12,804 nt of DNA, taken from positions 1 to 12,804 of the forward strand of contig CAYWXT010000163.1 in assembly GCA_964462125.1 (NCBI GenBank). Direction: 5' to 3'. The translations under genes were made by a program, and so were the position numbers. Origin of the DNA: JAWLFY01 sp964462125. Lineage in GTDB: Bacteria; Planctomycetota; Planctomycetia; Pirellulales; Pirellulaceae. Positions 6,904 to 12,804 of the stretch are shown here, piece by piece. Under the pieces are notes generated by a model that ran no database searches, was not told the DNA's origin, and saw only the letters and a program-made list of their open reading frames with translations. The stretch's first letter is position 1, and each line of letters opens with the position of its first letter.

Positions 6904-6961
6904 TCAATCGCTCGGCTTGATCAATTGCACCGCCTGATCAATCGCACCGCCTGATCGCGGG
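6877..6961. repeat. 17-bp tandem repeat, five copies, spanning the folE 3' end and stop codon
   Basis: Units run 6877-6893, 6894-6910, 6911-6927, 6928-6944 and 6945-6961. The first two are identical (CTCGGCTTGATCAATCG), the third differs at one base, the fourth begins CACCGCCTGATC, and the fifth shares that start but diverges after GATC. Each of the first three contains the 8-bp palindrome TTGATCAA. Because 17 is not a multiple of three, the second copy is read in a shifted frame by folE and its CTTGATCAA yields the TGA stop at 6901-6903. Divergence increases away from folE, suggesting older copies distally. Confidence 0.9.
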
Positions 6962-6999
6962 TCGCCTCCCATGCATCGCTTTTCCTCGAACGAGCCGGC

Positions 7000-9900
7000 A
7001 TGCACATCGAACGCCAACGCGTACAAGACGACTTGCGGGGAATCGTGCAGGGAGACGTTCTGTGCGATCCGTTCTCGACGCAGCTGTACGCCTCCGATGC
7101 GAGCGTCTACCAGTTGCCGCCGCTGGGCGTGGTACGTCCGCGCACCGTCGCCGATGTCGTTGCGACCGTCCAATACGCGGCCGAGCATGAACTCTCGCTG
7201 CATCCGCGGGGGGCCGGCAGCGGGGTGGCTGGCGAGTCGCTCGGCCGTGGTCTGGTGCTCGACTTTTCCACCCACATGCGACGGATCCAGATGGTGGGCG
7301 AAGGCGGGATGGTCAACGTGCAAAGCGGCACGGTGTTGGCCGATCTCAATCACGCCCTGGCACCCTACGGTCGCTGGTTCGGTCCCGATCCGGCGACGCG
7401 GAGTGTGACGACCATGGGGGGCGTCCTGGCCAGCAATGCGTCGGGCAGTCACTACCTGCGGAGCGGTTCGGCGCGGGACACGATCGAATCGGTGCGTGTG
7501 GTGACCGTCGATGGGGAACTGGTCACCTTGGGGAAACATCACTCCGACCGGGAGGATCGGCCTCATGCGGCGGACCCAGTCGACCCCGCGACCCGTTTCG
7601 CCCGGGGAATCGTCGAGATCCGTCAGCAGTTCGCCTCGGTCCTCGGCGCCGAGCGAGGGGCCGTCCGGTCGCGGGGCGGGTACCGCTTGGACGATGTCGT
7701 CGACGAGGCGGGGGTGGTCGACTTGGCCAAATTTTGGGTCGGGAATCAAGGGACATTGGCGATCATGGTCGACGCGGTGGTGCGGACCGAGCCGATCCCG
7801 AATCACCGAGGGGTCGTTGTCTGTTTTTTCCATCGCCTCGATACGGCTTCGCGATGCGCGGTCGGGGCACTGGAGCATGGCGTGGTCGCTTGCGACCTGA
7901 TGGACCGTCGACTTCTGCAAATCGCCCGGGAAACCGAACCGCGGTTTGAGTCGGTCGTTCCCCGGGATGCCGAAGCGATGATGTTGGTCGAGATCCAAGG
8001 GGAATCGCTGGCGGAATTGAGCGACCGGTTGGCCGTCGTGCGGCGGGATCTGACGCAGGGACAGGAGGGGGCGTTCGCTGCGATCGTGACCGCAGAGCAG
8101 GCGGAACGGGACATGTTTTGGTCGCTCTGCCGGCGCGTGGTTCCTCGCCAGTACCGGGTCCGCGGCCAACAGAAACCGTTGCCATTCACCGAGGATGCCT
8201 GTGTGCCGCCGGAGAACTTGCCGAGCCTGATCACCGCGGTCCAGGACACGCTGCAGCGTCATCATGCGACCGCCACTCTGTTCGCCCATGCCGGTCATGG
8301 CGAGCTGCATGTGCGACCTTTCTTGGACCTTGCCGATGCGGCCGACCGGCGACGACTCCGGGTGTTGTCCGAGGAGATCGCCGAGGCGGTTTGGAACGAG
8401 GGGGGGCAGGTCAGCGTCGAGCATCCGGCCGGCCTCAGCCGTTCCCACCTGATGCCCCGCCAATTCGGTGACATGTGGCAAGCGATCGGCCAGGTCAAGC
8501 GGCTTTTCGATCCCCTGCACCGCTTGAACCCAGGGAAGTACTTCGGCGCGGTGCTGCAGAAGCCGGACGAGAACTTGCGGCCGGCGGACCAAACGATCGA
8601 GATCGCCTCGGAGAACCGGACATTGATCCCGGCCGATCGCGGGATCGTCGAGTCGGCACAAGCGGCAGGCCGCTCGGTGCCGCAGTTGGAGGTGTTGCAG
8701 CATTGGCCGGGCAACGCCACGATCAGCCAGGTCACCCGCGCCTGCAACGGCTGCGGACGGTGCCGGGCCAGTGCCGGTGGCGAGCGACAGTGTCCCGTTT
8801 TTCGCGCCACCCGCCGCGAGGAGGCGTCCCCGCGGGCTAAGGCCAATCTGCTCCGCGGCGTCCTCAGCGGGCAGCTCCCCGTCGAGGCCTTGGCCGAAGA
8901 CGATTCGAAAGCAATCGCCGACTTGTGCTTCAACTGCCACCAATGCCGCATGGAGTGCCCGGCGTCGGTGAACATCCCGAAGATCGCGGGCGAACTGAAG
9001 GCGCAATACGTTGCCACCAACGGTCTCCCCGTCTCCGACCATTTGCTGGGGCGGATCGAGACGATCGTGGGAATCGGCTCGCGGCTGCCATCGCTTACCA
9101 ACCTGCTGATCCGTAGCCGCTTCGCTCGCTGGATGATCGAGCGGCTGTTCGGGCTGTCGGCCGCCCGAGAACTTCCGCCGGTGGCGCGAGAACCCTTTCT
9201 CCGTTACGCCGCCAAACGCCGTTGGACCAAGGCGTCCCCCCATGGCGGTCTGAAAGTCGCCTACTTCGTCGACCATTACGCAAACTACCACGATCCGGAC
9301 GTCGGCCGGGCCCTGGCGGAAATCCTGCAGCACAACCGGATCGGACTGTTCGTGCCGCCGGGGCAGGTCAGCAGCGGCATGCCGCGGATTTCCTCGGGAG
9401 ACCTGAAAGGGGCTCATAAGATCGCGCGGCGCAACGTCCGCATGCTCGCCGATGTCGTCCGGCAAGGCTACACCGTGCTGACGACCGAGCCGGCTGCGGC
9501 GCTGTGCCTGAAATACGAATATCCAAACCTGCTGGATGACGAAGACGCGCACCTCGTTGCCGAACATTCTTACGAAGCGTGTATGTATCTCTGGCAATTG
9601 CATCAAGACGACCGCTTGGCCGTCGACTTCAACCCGATCCCCCACCGCATCGCCTATCACCAGCCATGCCACCTTCGGGTCCTCGATCCGGAACAGGTCG
9701 GACCGCAGCTGATGCGGTTGATCCCAGAGCTGCAGATCGACGGTATCGAAGCTGGCTGTACCGGGATGGCCGGGACCTGGGGGCTGCAAAAGAAGAACTA
9801 CCGCAATAGCCTACGGATCGGCTGGCCGTTGATCTCCGCGATGCGGTCGGCCGCCGGGACCACCGCCGCGACCGAGTGCAGTGCCTGCAAGATGCAAATC

Positions 9901-10002
9901 GAACACGGCGCCGGCCGGACCACCCTCCACCCGCTCAAACTGTTCGCCTATGCTTACGGCCGGATGCCGAAGTTTGAAAGCGAATTGCCAGACGCCAACT
10001 GA
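7000..10002 (+). CDS. FAD- and Fe-S-containing D-2-hydroxyacid dehydrogenase (D-2-hydroxyglutarate dehydrogenase / YdiJ type)
   Basis: This 1000-residue protein is a fusion close in size to E. coli YdiJ. Residues about 35-270 are a PCMH-type FAD-binding domain (HPRGAGSGVAGESLG at 69-83, GGVLASNASGSHYLRSG at 140-156). Residues about 270-525 are the GlcD-like FAD-oxidase C-terminal domain, ending HRLNPGKYFG. A ferredoxin-type domain follows with two cysteine clusters: C582-x2-C585-x2-C588-x9-C598-P and C643-x2-C646-x2-C649-x3-C653-P, each able to hold a 4Fe-4S centre. The last part is a CCG-type redox domain. Its second half has HQPC890H, GC920TGMAG and EC960SAC963K; its first half reads S791-S792-G-M-P and E-P-A-A where cysteines occur in GlpC-like proteins. 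It should oxidise a D-2-hydroxy acid, most likely D-2-hydroxyglutarate, and pass electrons to an unknown carrier; D-lactate is an alternative. MoaD starts 22 bases downstream. Confidence 0.9.
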   Translation: MHIERQRVQDDLRGIVQGDVLCDPFSTQLYASDASVYQLPPLGVVRPRTVADVVATVQYAAEHELSLHPRGAGSGVAGESLGRGLVLDFSTHMRRIQMVGEGGMVNVQSGTVLADLNHALAPYGRWFGPDPATRSVTTMGGVLASNASGSHYLRSGSARDTIESVRVVTVDGELVTLGKHHSDREDRPHAADPVDPATRFARGIVEIRQQFASVLGAERGAVRSRGGYRLDDVVDEAGVVDLAKFWVGNQGTLAIMVDAVVRTEPIPNHRGVVVCFFHRLDTASRCAVGALEHGVVACDLMDRRLLQIARETEPRFESVVPRDAEAMMLVEIQGESLAELSDRLAVVRRDLTQGQEGAFAAIVTAEQAERDMFWSLCRRVVPRQYRVRGQQKPLPFTEDACVPPENLPSLITAVQDTLQRHHATATLFAHAGHGELHVRPFLDLADAADRRRLRVLSEEIAEAVWNEGGQVSVEHPAGLSRSHLMPRQFGDMWQAIGQVKRLFDPLHRLNPGKYFGAVLQKPDENLRPADQTIEIASENRTLIPADRGIVESAQAAGRSVPQLEVLQHWPGNATISQVTRACNGCGRCRASAGGERQCPVFRATRREEASPRAKANLLRGVLSGQLPVEALAEDDSKAIADLCFNCHQCRMECPASVNIPKIAGELKAQYVATNGLPVSDHLLGRIETIVGIGSRLPSLTNLLIRSRFARWMIERLFGLSAARELPPVAREPFLRYAAKRRWTKASPHGGLKVAYFVDHYANYHDPDVGRALAEILQHNRIGLFVPPGQVSSGMPRISSGDLKGAHKIARRNVRMLADVVRQGYTVLTTEPAAALCLKYEYPNLLDDEDAHLVAEHSYEACMYLWQLHQDDRLAVDFNPIPHRIAYHQPCHLRVLDPEQVGPQLMRLIPELQIDGIEAGCTGMAGTWGLQKKNYRNSLRIGWPLISAMRSAAGTTAATECSACKMQIEHGAGRTTLHPLKLFAYAYGRMPKFESELPDAN

Positions 10003-10024
10003 GCTTCTCGTGGCCAACGAACCG

Positions 10025-10270
10025 ATGCGACTGCAAGTGACCCTGTTCGCTGCCGCCCGGCAACTCGCCGGAACCGAATCGGTCTCGCTTCAAGTGAGTC
10101 CCGAGTCTCGGGCCGCCGATGTCCTCGATGCCTTGGGGCGCCAAATCCCCGACCTGGTCGAGCTGCTGCCCGCCTGCCGCCTGGCCGTCGATTGCCAATA
10201 CGTGGGGCCCGACGCGGCGGTTGGCGCCGATCAAGAGCTCGCCTTGATCCCGCCGGTGAGTGGCGGATGA
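10025..10270 (+). CDS. moaD: Molybdopterin synthase small subunit MoaD (sulfur carrier)
   Basis: The 81-residue protein has the ubiquitin-like fold pattern of MoaD: it starts MRLQVTLFAAARQLAGTESV and ends LALIPPVSGG. The terminal Gly-Gly is the site that MoeB-type enzymes adenylate and convert to thiocarboxylate, which donates sulfur to cyclic pyranopterin monophosphate. The ATG at 10025 gives the normal family length; a GTG at 10010 in the same frame would add only five residues. The stop (TGA at 10268-10270) overlaps the moaE ATG, so the two subunits are probably translationally coupled. The gene starts 22 bases after the FAD/Fe-S dehydrogenase stop and may be cotranscribed with it. moaA, moaC and moeB are not in the window. 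Confidence 0.9.
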   Translation: MRLQVTLFAAARQLAGTESVSLQVSPESRAADVLDALGRQIPDLVELLPACRLAVDCQYVGPDAAVGADQELALIPPVSGG

Positions 10271-10743
10271 ACGAGGCGAGCACCGCGCTGTGGGTCGAAC
10301 TCGTCGACCAGCCGATCGACTTCTACTCGCTCCGCCAGCGGCTCGAGGATCCCGATACCGGTGCACACGGTTGGTTCTTCGGGGTCACCCGCCGCCGCAC
10401 CGAGACAGCCGGGGGATGCCGCGAGACCGCGGCGCTGGAGTATCAAGCCTACCGCCCAATGGCCGAACGGGAACTTCGGAGTTTGGGACGCCGTGCGATC
10501 GAGATCTTCAAACTTCACCGCCTCGTCCTGGTCCATCGGATCGGCGCCGTGCCGGTGGGGCAACCCAGCGTGATCATCGGCTGCAGCAGCCCCCACCGTG
10601 AGGCAACCTTCCGCGCCCTGCCGTGGATCATGGACGCGCTGAAACGGGATGTACCGATTTGGAAATGCGAGACCTACAGCGACGGATCTCAACAGTGGGT
10701 TCATCCGCAGGGAGAGCACCACCAGCGAGGTCCTTCGCAATAG
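10267..10743 (+). CDS. moaE: Molybdopterin synthase catalytic subunit MoaE
   Basis: MoaE binds MoaD and transfers its thiocarboxylate sulfur twice to cyclic pyranopterin monophosphate to make molybdopterin. The 158-residue protein shows the family pattern: LEYQAYRPMAERELR (57-71), HRIGAVPVGQPSVII (90-104), SSPHREATFRALPWIMDALK (107-126) and VPIWKCE (129-135). K126 and K133 align with the two active-site lysines of E. coli MoaE (K119, K126), and H110-R111 with its conserved HR pair. The ATG at 10267 overlaps the moaD stop (ATGA); upstream in-frame residues do not resemble MoaE. The end of the protein, after QQWVHP, is a His/Gln-rich tail (QGEHHQRGPSQ) without family resemblance and may be derived from the unexplained intergenic sequence that follows. 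Confidence 0.92.
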   Translation: MNEASTALWVELVDQPIDFYSLRQRLEDPDTGAHGWFFGVTRRRTETAGGCRETAALEYQAYRPMAERELRSLGRRAIEIFKLHRLVLVHRIGAVPVGQPSVIIGCSSPHREATFRALPWIMDALKRDVPIWKCETYSDGSQQWVHPQGEHHQRGPSQ

Positions 10744-10884
10744 AAGTCGCCGGTGGGGTAATTGACCGAGGTGAGCACCTCGCGGCGGCGTTGAACGTGG
10801 ATTGCTTGTTGCCCGGCTGCTTGACGGTGAACGTCTCTCCGCTGCCGATAATCTCGGTGGTCCGTCCGCCGGGGCCGACATTGC
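10744..10884. other. Convergent intergenic gap of unknown content
   Basis: The 141 bases between moaE and the transporter contain the hairpin at 10767-10782 and a weaker GACG-GTGAA-CGTC dyad. Several frames remain open across it on both strands, and none gives a recognisable protein. It may be a dispersed noncoding repeat or the decayed remnant of a small gene. Confidence 0.3.
10767..10782. terminator. GC-rich hairpin between convergent moaE and the transporter gene
   Basis: CGAGGTG-AG-CACCTCG is a perfect seven-base inverted repeat. It sits in the 141-base gap between the convergent stops at 10743 and 10885, where a bidirectional terminator is expected. No T-run follows on either strand, so a factor-independent terminator is unproven and the dyad could instead belong to a repeat element or an RNA. 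Confidence 0.35.
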
Positions 10885-12456
10885 TTAACGAACGGCGTCC
10901 ATCCAGGGGCCAAGCAGCGTCTTGGCGAGCAGTCCGACCAGGCCAATGCCGATCAGGTTGAGCCAAACCCCGGCACGGATCATCTGCGGCTGCGTGACGT
11001 AGCCGGAGCCAAAGACGATCGCATTGGGCGGCGTCGCCACCGGCAGCATGAAGGCACAACTGGCAGCAATCGCCGCTGGGATCACGAGCAGGTAGGGATG
11101 CACCCCAAGCCCTGGAGCCATGGCGGCAAGGATCGGCAACAAGGTCGCAGCGGTCGCCAGGTTCGAGGTTAGCTCCGTCAGAAAGATGATCGAGGTGATG
11201 ACCAGCAGCACAATCACCGTCTCCGGCATCCCAGCGAACACCCGCGTCTGGCTCCCTAAAAACTCGGCGACACCGTTGACATGAACGGCATGGGCCAAAC
11301 TCAGCCCGCCCCCGAACAAGATCAGTATGCCCCACGGCAGCTTGCACGCGGTGTTCCAGTCCATCGTGAACGGCCGCTCGCGATCTCCGGTCGGAAGGAC
11401 GAACAACAACATCGCCCCCAGCATTCCGATCCCGGCATCGGAGAGCCCGGAGAAGGGCGTGCGACTCTCGCCACCCATCTCGACGGTCCAGGAGCTGATC
11501 AGCGGCCGGAAGATCCACAGGAACGCCACCATCAAGAACACCACCAGTGTGATTCGTTCCCCGGCGACCGGTCGGCCGAGCGATTGAAGTTGCCGCTCGA
11601 TCAACTCGCGCCCACCCTCGATCTCCGCCCGTCCGATCGGGAACACCCAACGAGTGAGCAACCACCAGACAATCGGAAGAAAAACGATCGCCAACGGCAC
11701 CGCGAGCAACATCCAATGTTGAAAGCTGAGCTCCATCCGATACGGTTCGGCGATGGAGTTGTCGAGGAAGCTCGCCAGGAATGCGTTCGGAGGAGTCCCA
11801 ATCAGCGTCGTGATCCCGCCCAGCGAGGCGGCGTAGGCGATCCCCAACATCAAACAGGTTGCGAGATTGCCGCTCATCGCGACCGCTTCCGATGTCCCAT
11901 GGTCAACCCCCGCTTGTGGTCTCCGCGACTGCGTCAGCGCGACCACGCTGACGGCGATCGGTAACATCATCGCCGTTGTCGCCGTGTTGGAAACGAACGC
12001 GCTGAGCAGCGCCGTCGCCACCATGAAACCGCCGACCATGTTCCCCGGACGCGGCCCCGCCAATTTCAACGTCAGCAGGGCGATCCGGCGGTCCAACCCC
12101 CAACGCTGCATCGAAAGGGCGAGCAGAAAACCGCCCATGAAAAGAAAAATCATCGGATCGGCGTACGGCGCCGCGGTCGCCCGAATCTCCGTGACACCGA
12201 GCAGCGGGAAGAGCGCCAGCGGCAGCAGCGCCGTCGCGGCAAGATCGATCGCTTCGGTCAACCACCAGAGCGCCATCCAAACCAGAACCGCAAGCGTCAT
12301 CCGTCCCCCTGCCTGAAACTCAACCAGCTCGCCGGAGGCGTCCTGAAACGTTGTTGGCAATACCCACCACAGCAATGCCGCCAACACGGGGCCGAGAAAC
12401 AATCCGGCGGTGCGAAGCGGCGAGTAAATGCGGCGGCGAAATTTGCCGGAAGCCAT
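10885..12456 (-). CDS. SLC13/DASS family anion transporter (sodium:di/tricarboxylate symporter-like)
   Basis: This inner-membrane protein has about eleven or more hydrophobic segments and 523 residues from the ATG at 12456. An upstream in-frame ATG at 12567 would add 37 polar, low-similarity residues, so I prefer the shorter form, which begins just before the first membrane segment. The divalent-anion:sodium symporter signature is clear. Counting from 12456, the first substrate/sodium site is FVSNTATTAMMLP (S-N-T at 156-158) with GGITTLIGTPPNAF (about 213-226). The pseudo-symmetric second site is ELTSNLATAATLLP (S-N-L at 431-433) with MLPVATPPNAIVFGSG (about 470-485). VcINDY has SNT in both halves; here the second is SNL. 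Likely substrates are C4-dicarboxylates or citrate with sodium, but sulfate or phosphate cannot be excluded. It is convergent with moaE and divergent from the ABC-ATPase fragment. Confidence 0.9.
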   Translation of the reverse strand: MASGKFRRRIYSPLRTAGLFLGPVLAALLWWVLPTTFQDASGELVEFQAGGRMTLAVLVWMALWWLTEAIDLAATALLPLALFPLLGVTEIRATAAPYADPMIFLFMGGFLLALSMQRWGLDRRIALLTLKLAGPRPGNMVGGFMVATALLSAFVSNTATTAMMLPIAVSVVALTQSRRPQAGVDHGTSEAVAMSGNLATCLMLGIAYAASLGGITTLIGTPPNAFLASFLDNSIAEPYRMELSFQHWMLLAVPLAIVFLPIVWWLLTRWVFPIGRAEIEGGRELIERQLQSLGRPVAGERITLVVFLMVAFLWIFRPLISSWTVEMGGESRTPFSGLSDAGIGMLGAMLLFVLPTGDRERPFTMDWNTACKLPWGILILFGGGLSLAHAVHVNGVAEFLGSQTRVFAGMPETVIVLLVITSIIFLTELTSNLATAATLLPILAAMAPGLGVHPYLLVIPAAIAASCAFMLPVATPPNAIVFGSGYVTQPQMIRAGVWLNLIGIGLVGLLAKTLLGPWMDAVR

Positions 12457-12642
12457 GGATCCACGTGCCAAAGCGTACAGAACTCGGAAGTGGCCAACAG
12501 TGTAACGCTGGGCACCGCTTCGGTCTGGTACTCCTGGGCGCTGTTCGCTCAGTGGTGAATCGCACATTCCGTGGTGGTTTGCTCTCGGCTATTCTTGGAG
12601 CGGCATTATTTTTTTCTTGGTCCGCCGTTGAGACCGGATTGA

Positions 12643-12804
12643 TCGAGTGAGGACCCGCTTCTTGGCTTCAGCCCAAATGGGTCATCCCGAGCGCGAGGCG
12701 ATGTTTCGCATTCGCCCCACGAGACGCTGGGTCTGGTCGGACTTGACGATCGGTCCGGTCACTATCCCGGGCAACTTTCCGGCGGCGAGCAGCAGCGGGT
12801 CGCG
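12643..12804 (+). pseudogene. Headless ABC-transporter ATPase fragment (LolD/MacB-like), continues beyond the right edge
   Basis: In the frame of base 12721 the sequence reads HETLGLVGLDDRSGHYPGQL followed by SGGEQQRVA up to the window end. This is the linker and ABC signature motif (LSGGEQQR) of an export- or lipoprotein-type ABC ATPase such as LolD. The frame is closed by a TGA at 12640-12642 and has no ATG, GTG or TTG before the signature. The Walker A P-loop and Q-loop that normally precede it by about 60-110 residues are missing from all of 12568-12720. Bases 12662-12711 in the next frame read GHPEREAMF, which could be the expected helix before HETL, so a frameshift near 12710 is possible, but it would not restore the N-terminal half. 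A 5'-truncated, decayed gene is the best reading. The part beyond the window could still be open. Confidence 0.6.

Noticed and set aside
6904..9789. A 961-residue open frame antisense to the FAD/Fe-S dehydrogenase
   Set aside because: It is low in recognisable motifs, Arg/His/Pro/Gln-rich, and lies exactly opposite a gene with complete FAD and Fe-S motifs. Long antisense frames are common in GC-rich genes with strong third-position bias.
10628..11716. A 362-residue minus-strand frame overlapping the transporter and moaE
   Set aside because: It is a shifted frame of the DASS transporter with a hydrophilic, Arg/Asp-rich composition; the transporter frame has all the family motifs.
12351..12650. 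A 99-residue plus-strand frame ending in a hydrophobic segment near 12590-12640
   Set aside because: Most of it is antisense to the transporter N-terminus; the hydrophobic end is short and has no ribosome site or start of its own.

Overview
The window is a GC-rich, densely coded chromosomal segment. It carries a sulfatase of the formylglycine type and a secreted hydrolase of a family I associate with Planctomycetes. It also has a stand-alone LON substrate-binding protein, a one-polypeptide FAD/Fe-S D-2-hydroxyglutarate-type dehydrogenase, and mostly weak Shine-Dalgarno sequences. Together these suggest a Rhodopirellula/Pirellula-like planctomycete. This assignment is inferred from protein flavour, not from a marker gene; no rRNA, tRNA, CRISPR array or intact mobile element was seen.

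Layout. (1) Positions 1-2008, minus strand: an RraA-family protein overlaps by four bases (ATGA) a secreted alpha/beta-hydrolase-like protein that runs off the left edge. (2) 2133-3131, plus strand, divergent from these: a D-2-hydroxyacid dehydrogenase. (3) 3154-4533, minus strand: a secreted sulfatase convergent with the dehydrogenase. (4) 4642-5220 or 5298, minus strand: dCTP deaminase, whose stop codon lies in a 22-bp tandem repeat. (5) 5401-10743, plus strand: LON-domain protein, GTP cyclohydrolase I (whose 3' end and stop codon lie in a 17-bp tandem repeat), the 1000-residue FAD/Fe-S dehydrogenase, MoaD and MoaE (again overlapping by ATGA). (6) 10885-12456, minus strand: an SLC13/DASS-type anion transporter convergent with moaE. 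(7) 12643 to the right edge: the C-terminal part of an ABC-transporter ATPase with no Walker A upstream, probably a decayed gene.

How the genes may work together. The left third (RraA-like lyase, hydroxyacid dehydrogenase, secreted hydrolase, sulfatase) looks like a small catabolic neighbourhood for sugar acids or sulfated polysaccharide fragments, but no substrate can be read from the sequence. The middle is housekeeping: pyrimidine deoxynucleotide supply (dcd), pterin synthesis (folE), D-2-hydroxy acid oxidation and molybdopterin synthase (moaD-moaE). The DASS transporter could import di- or tricarboxylates.

I did not find a clearly new multi-gene system. The most unusual signals are tandem repeats placed exactly over the stop codons of two neighbouring nucleotide-metabolism genes (in folE the repeat appears to supply the stop codon itself), the headless ABC-ATPase fragment, and altered catalytic positions in the secreted hydrolase and the sulfatase. 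No gene-free stretch exceeds 300 bases.
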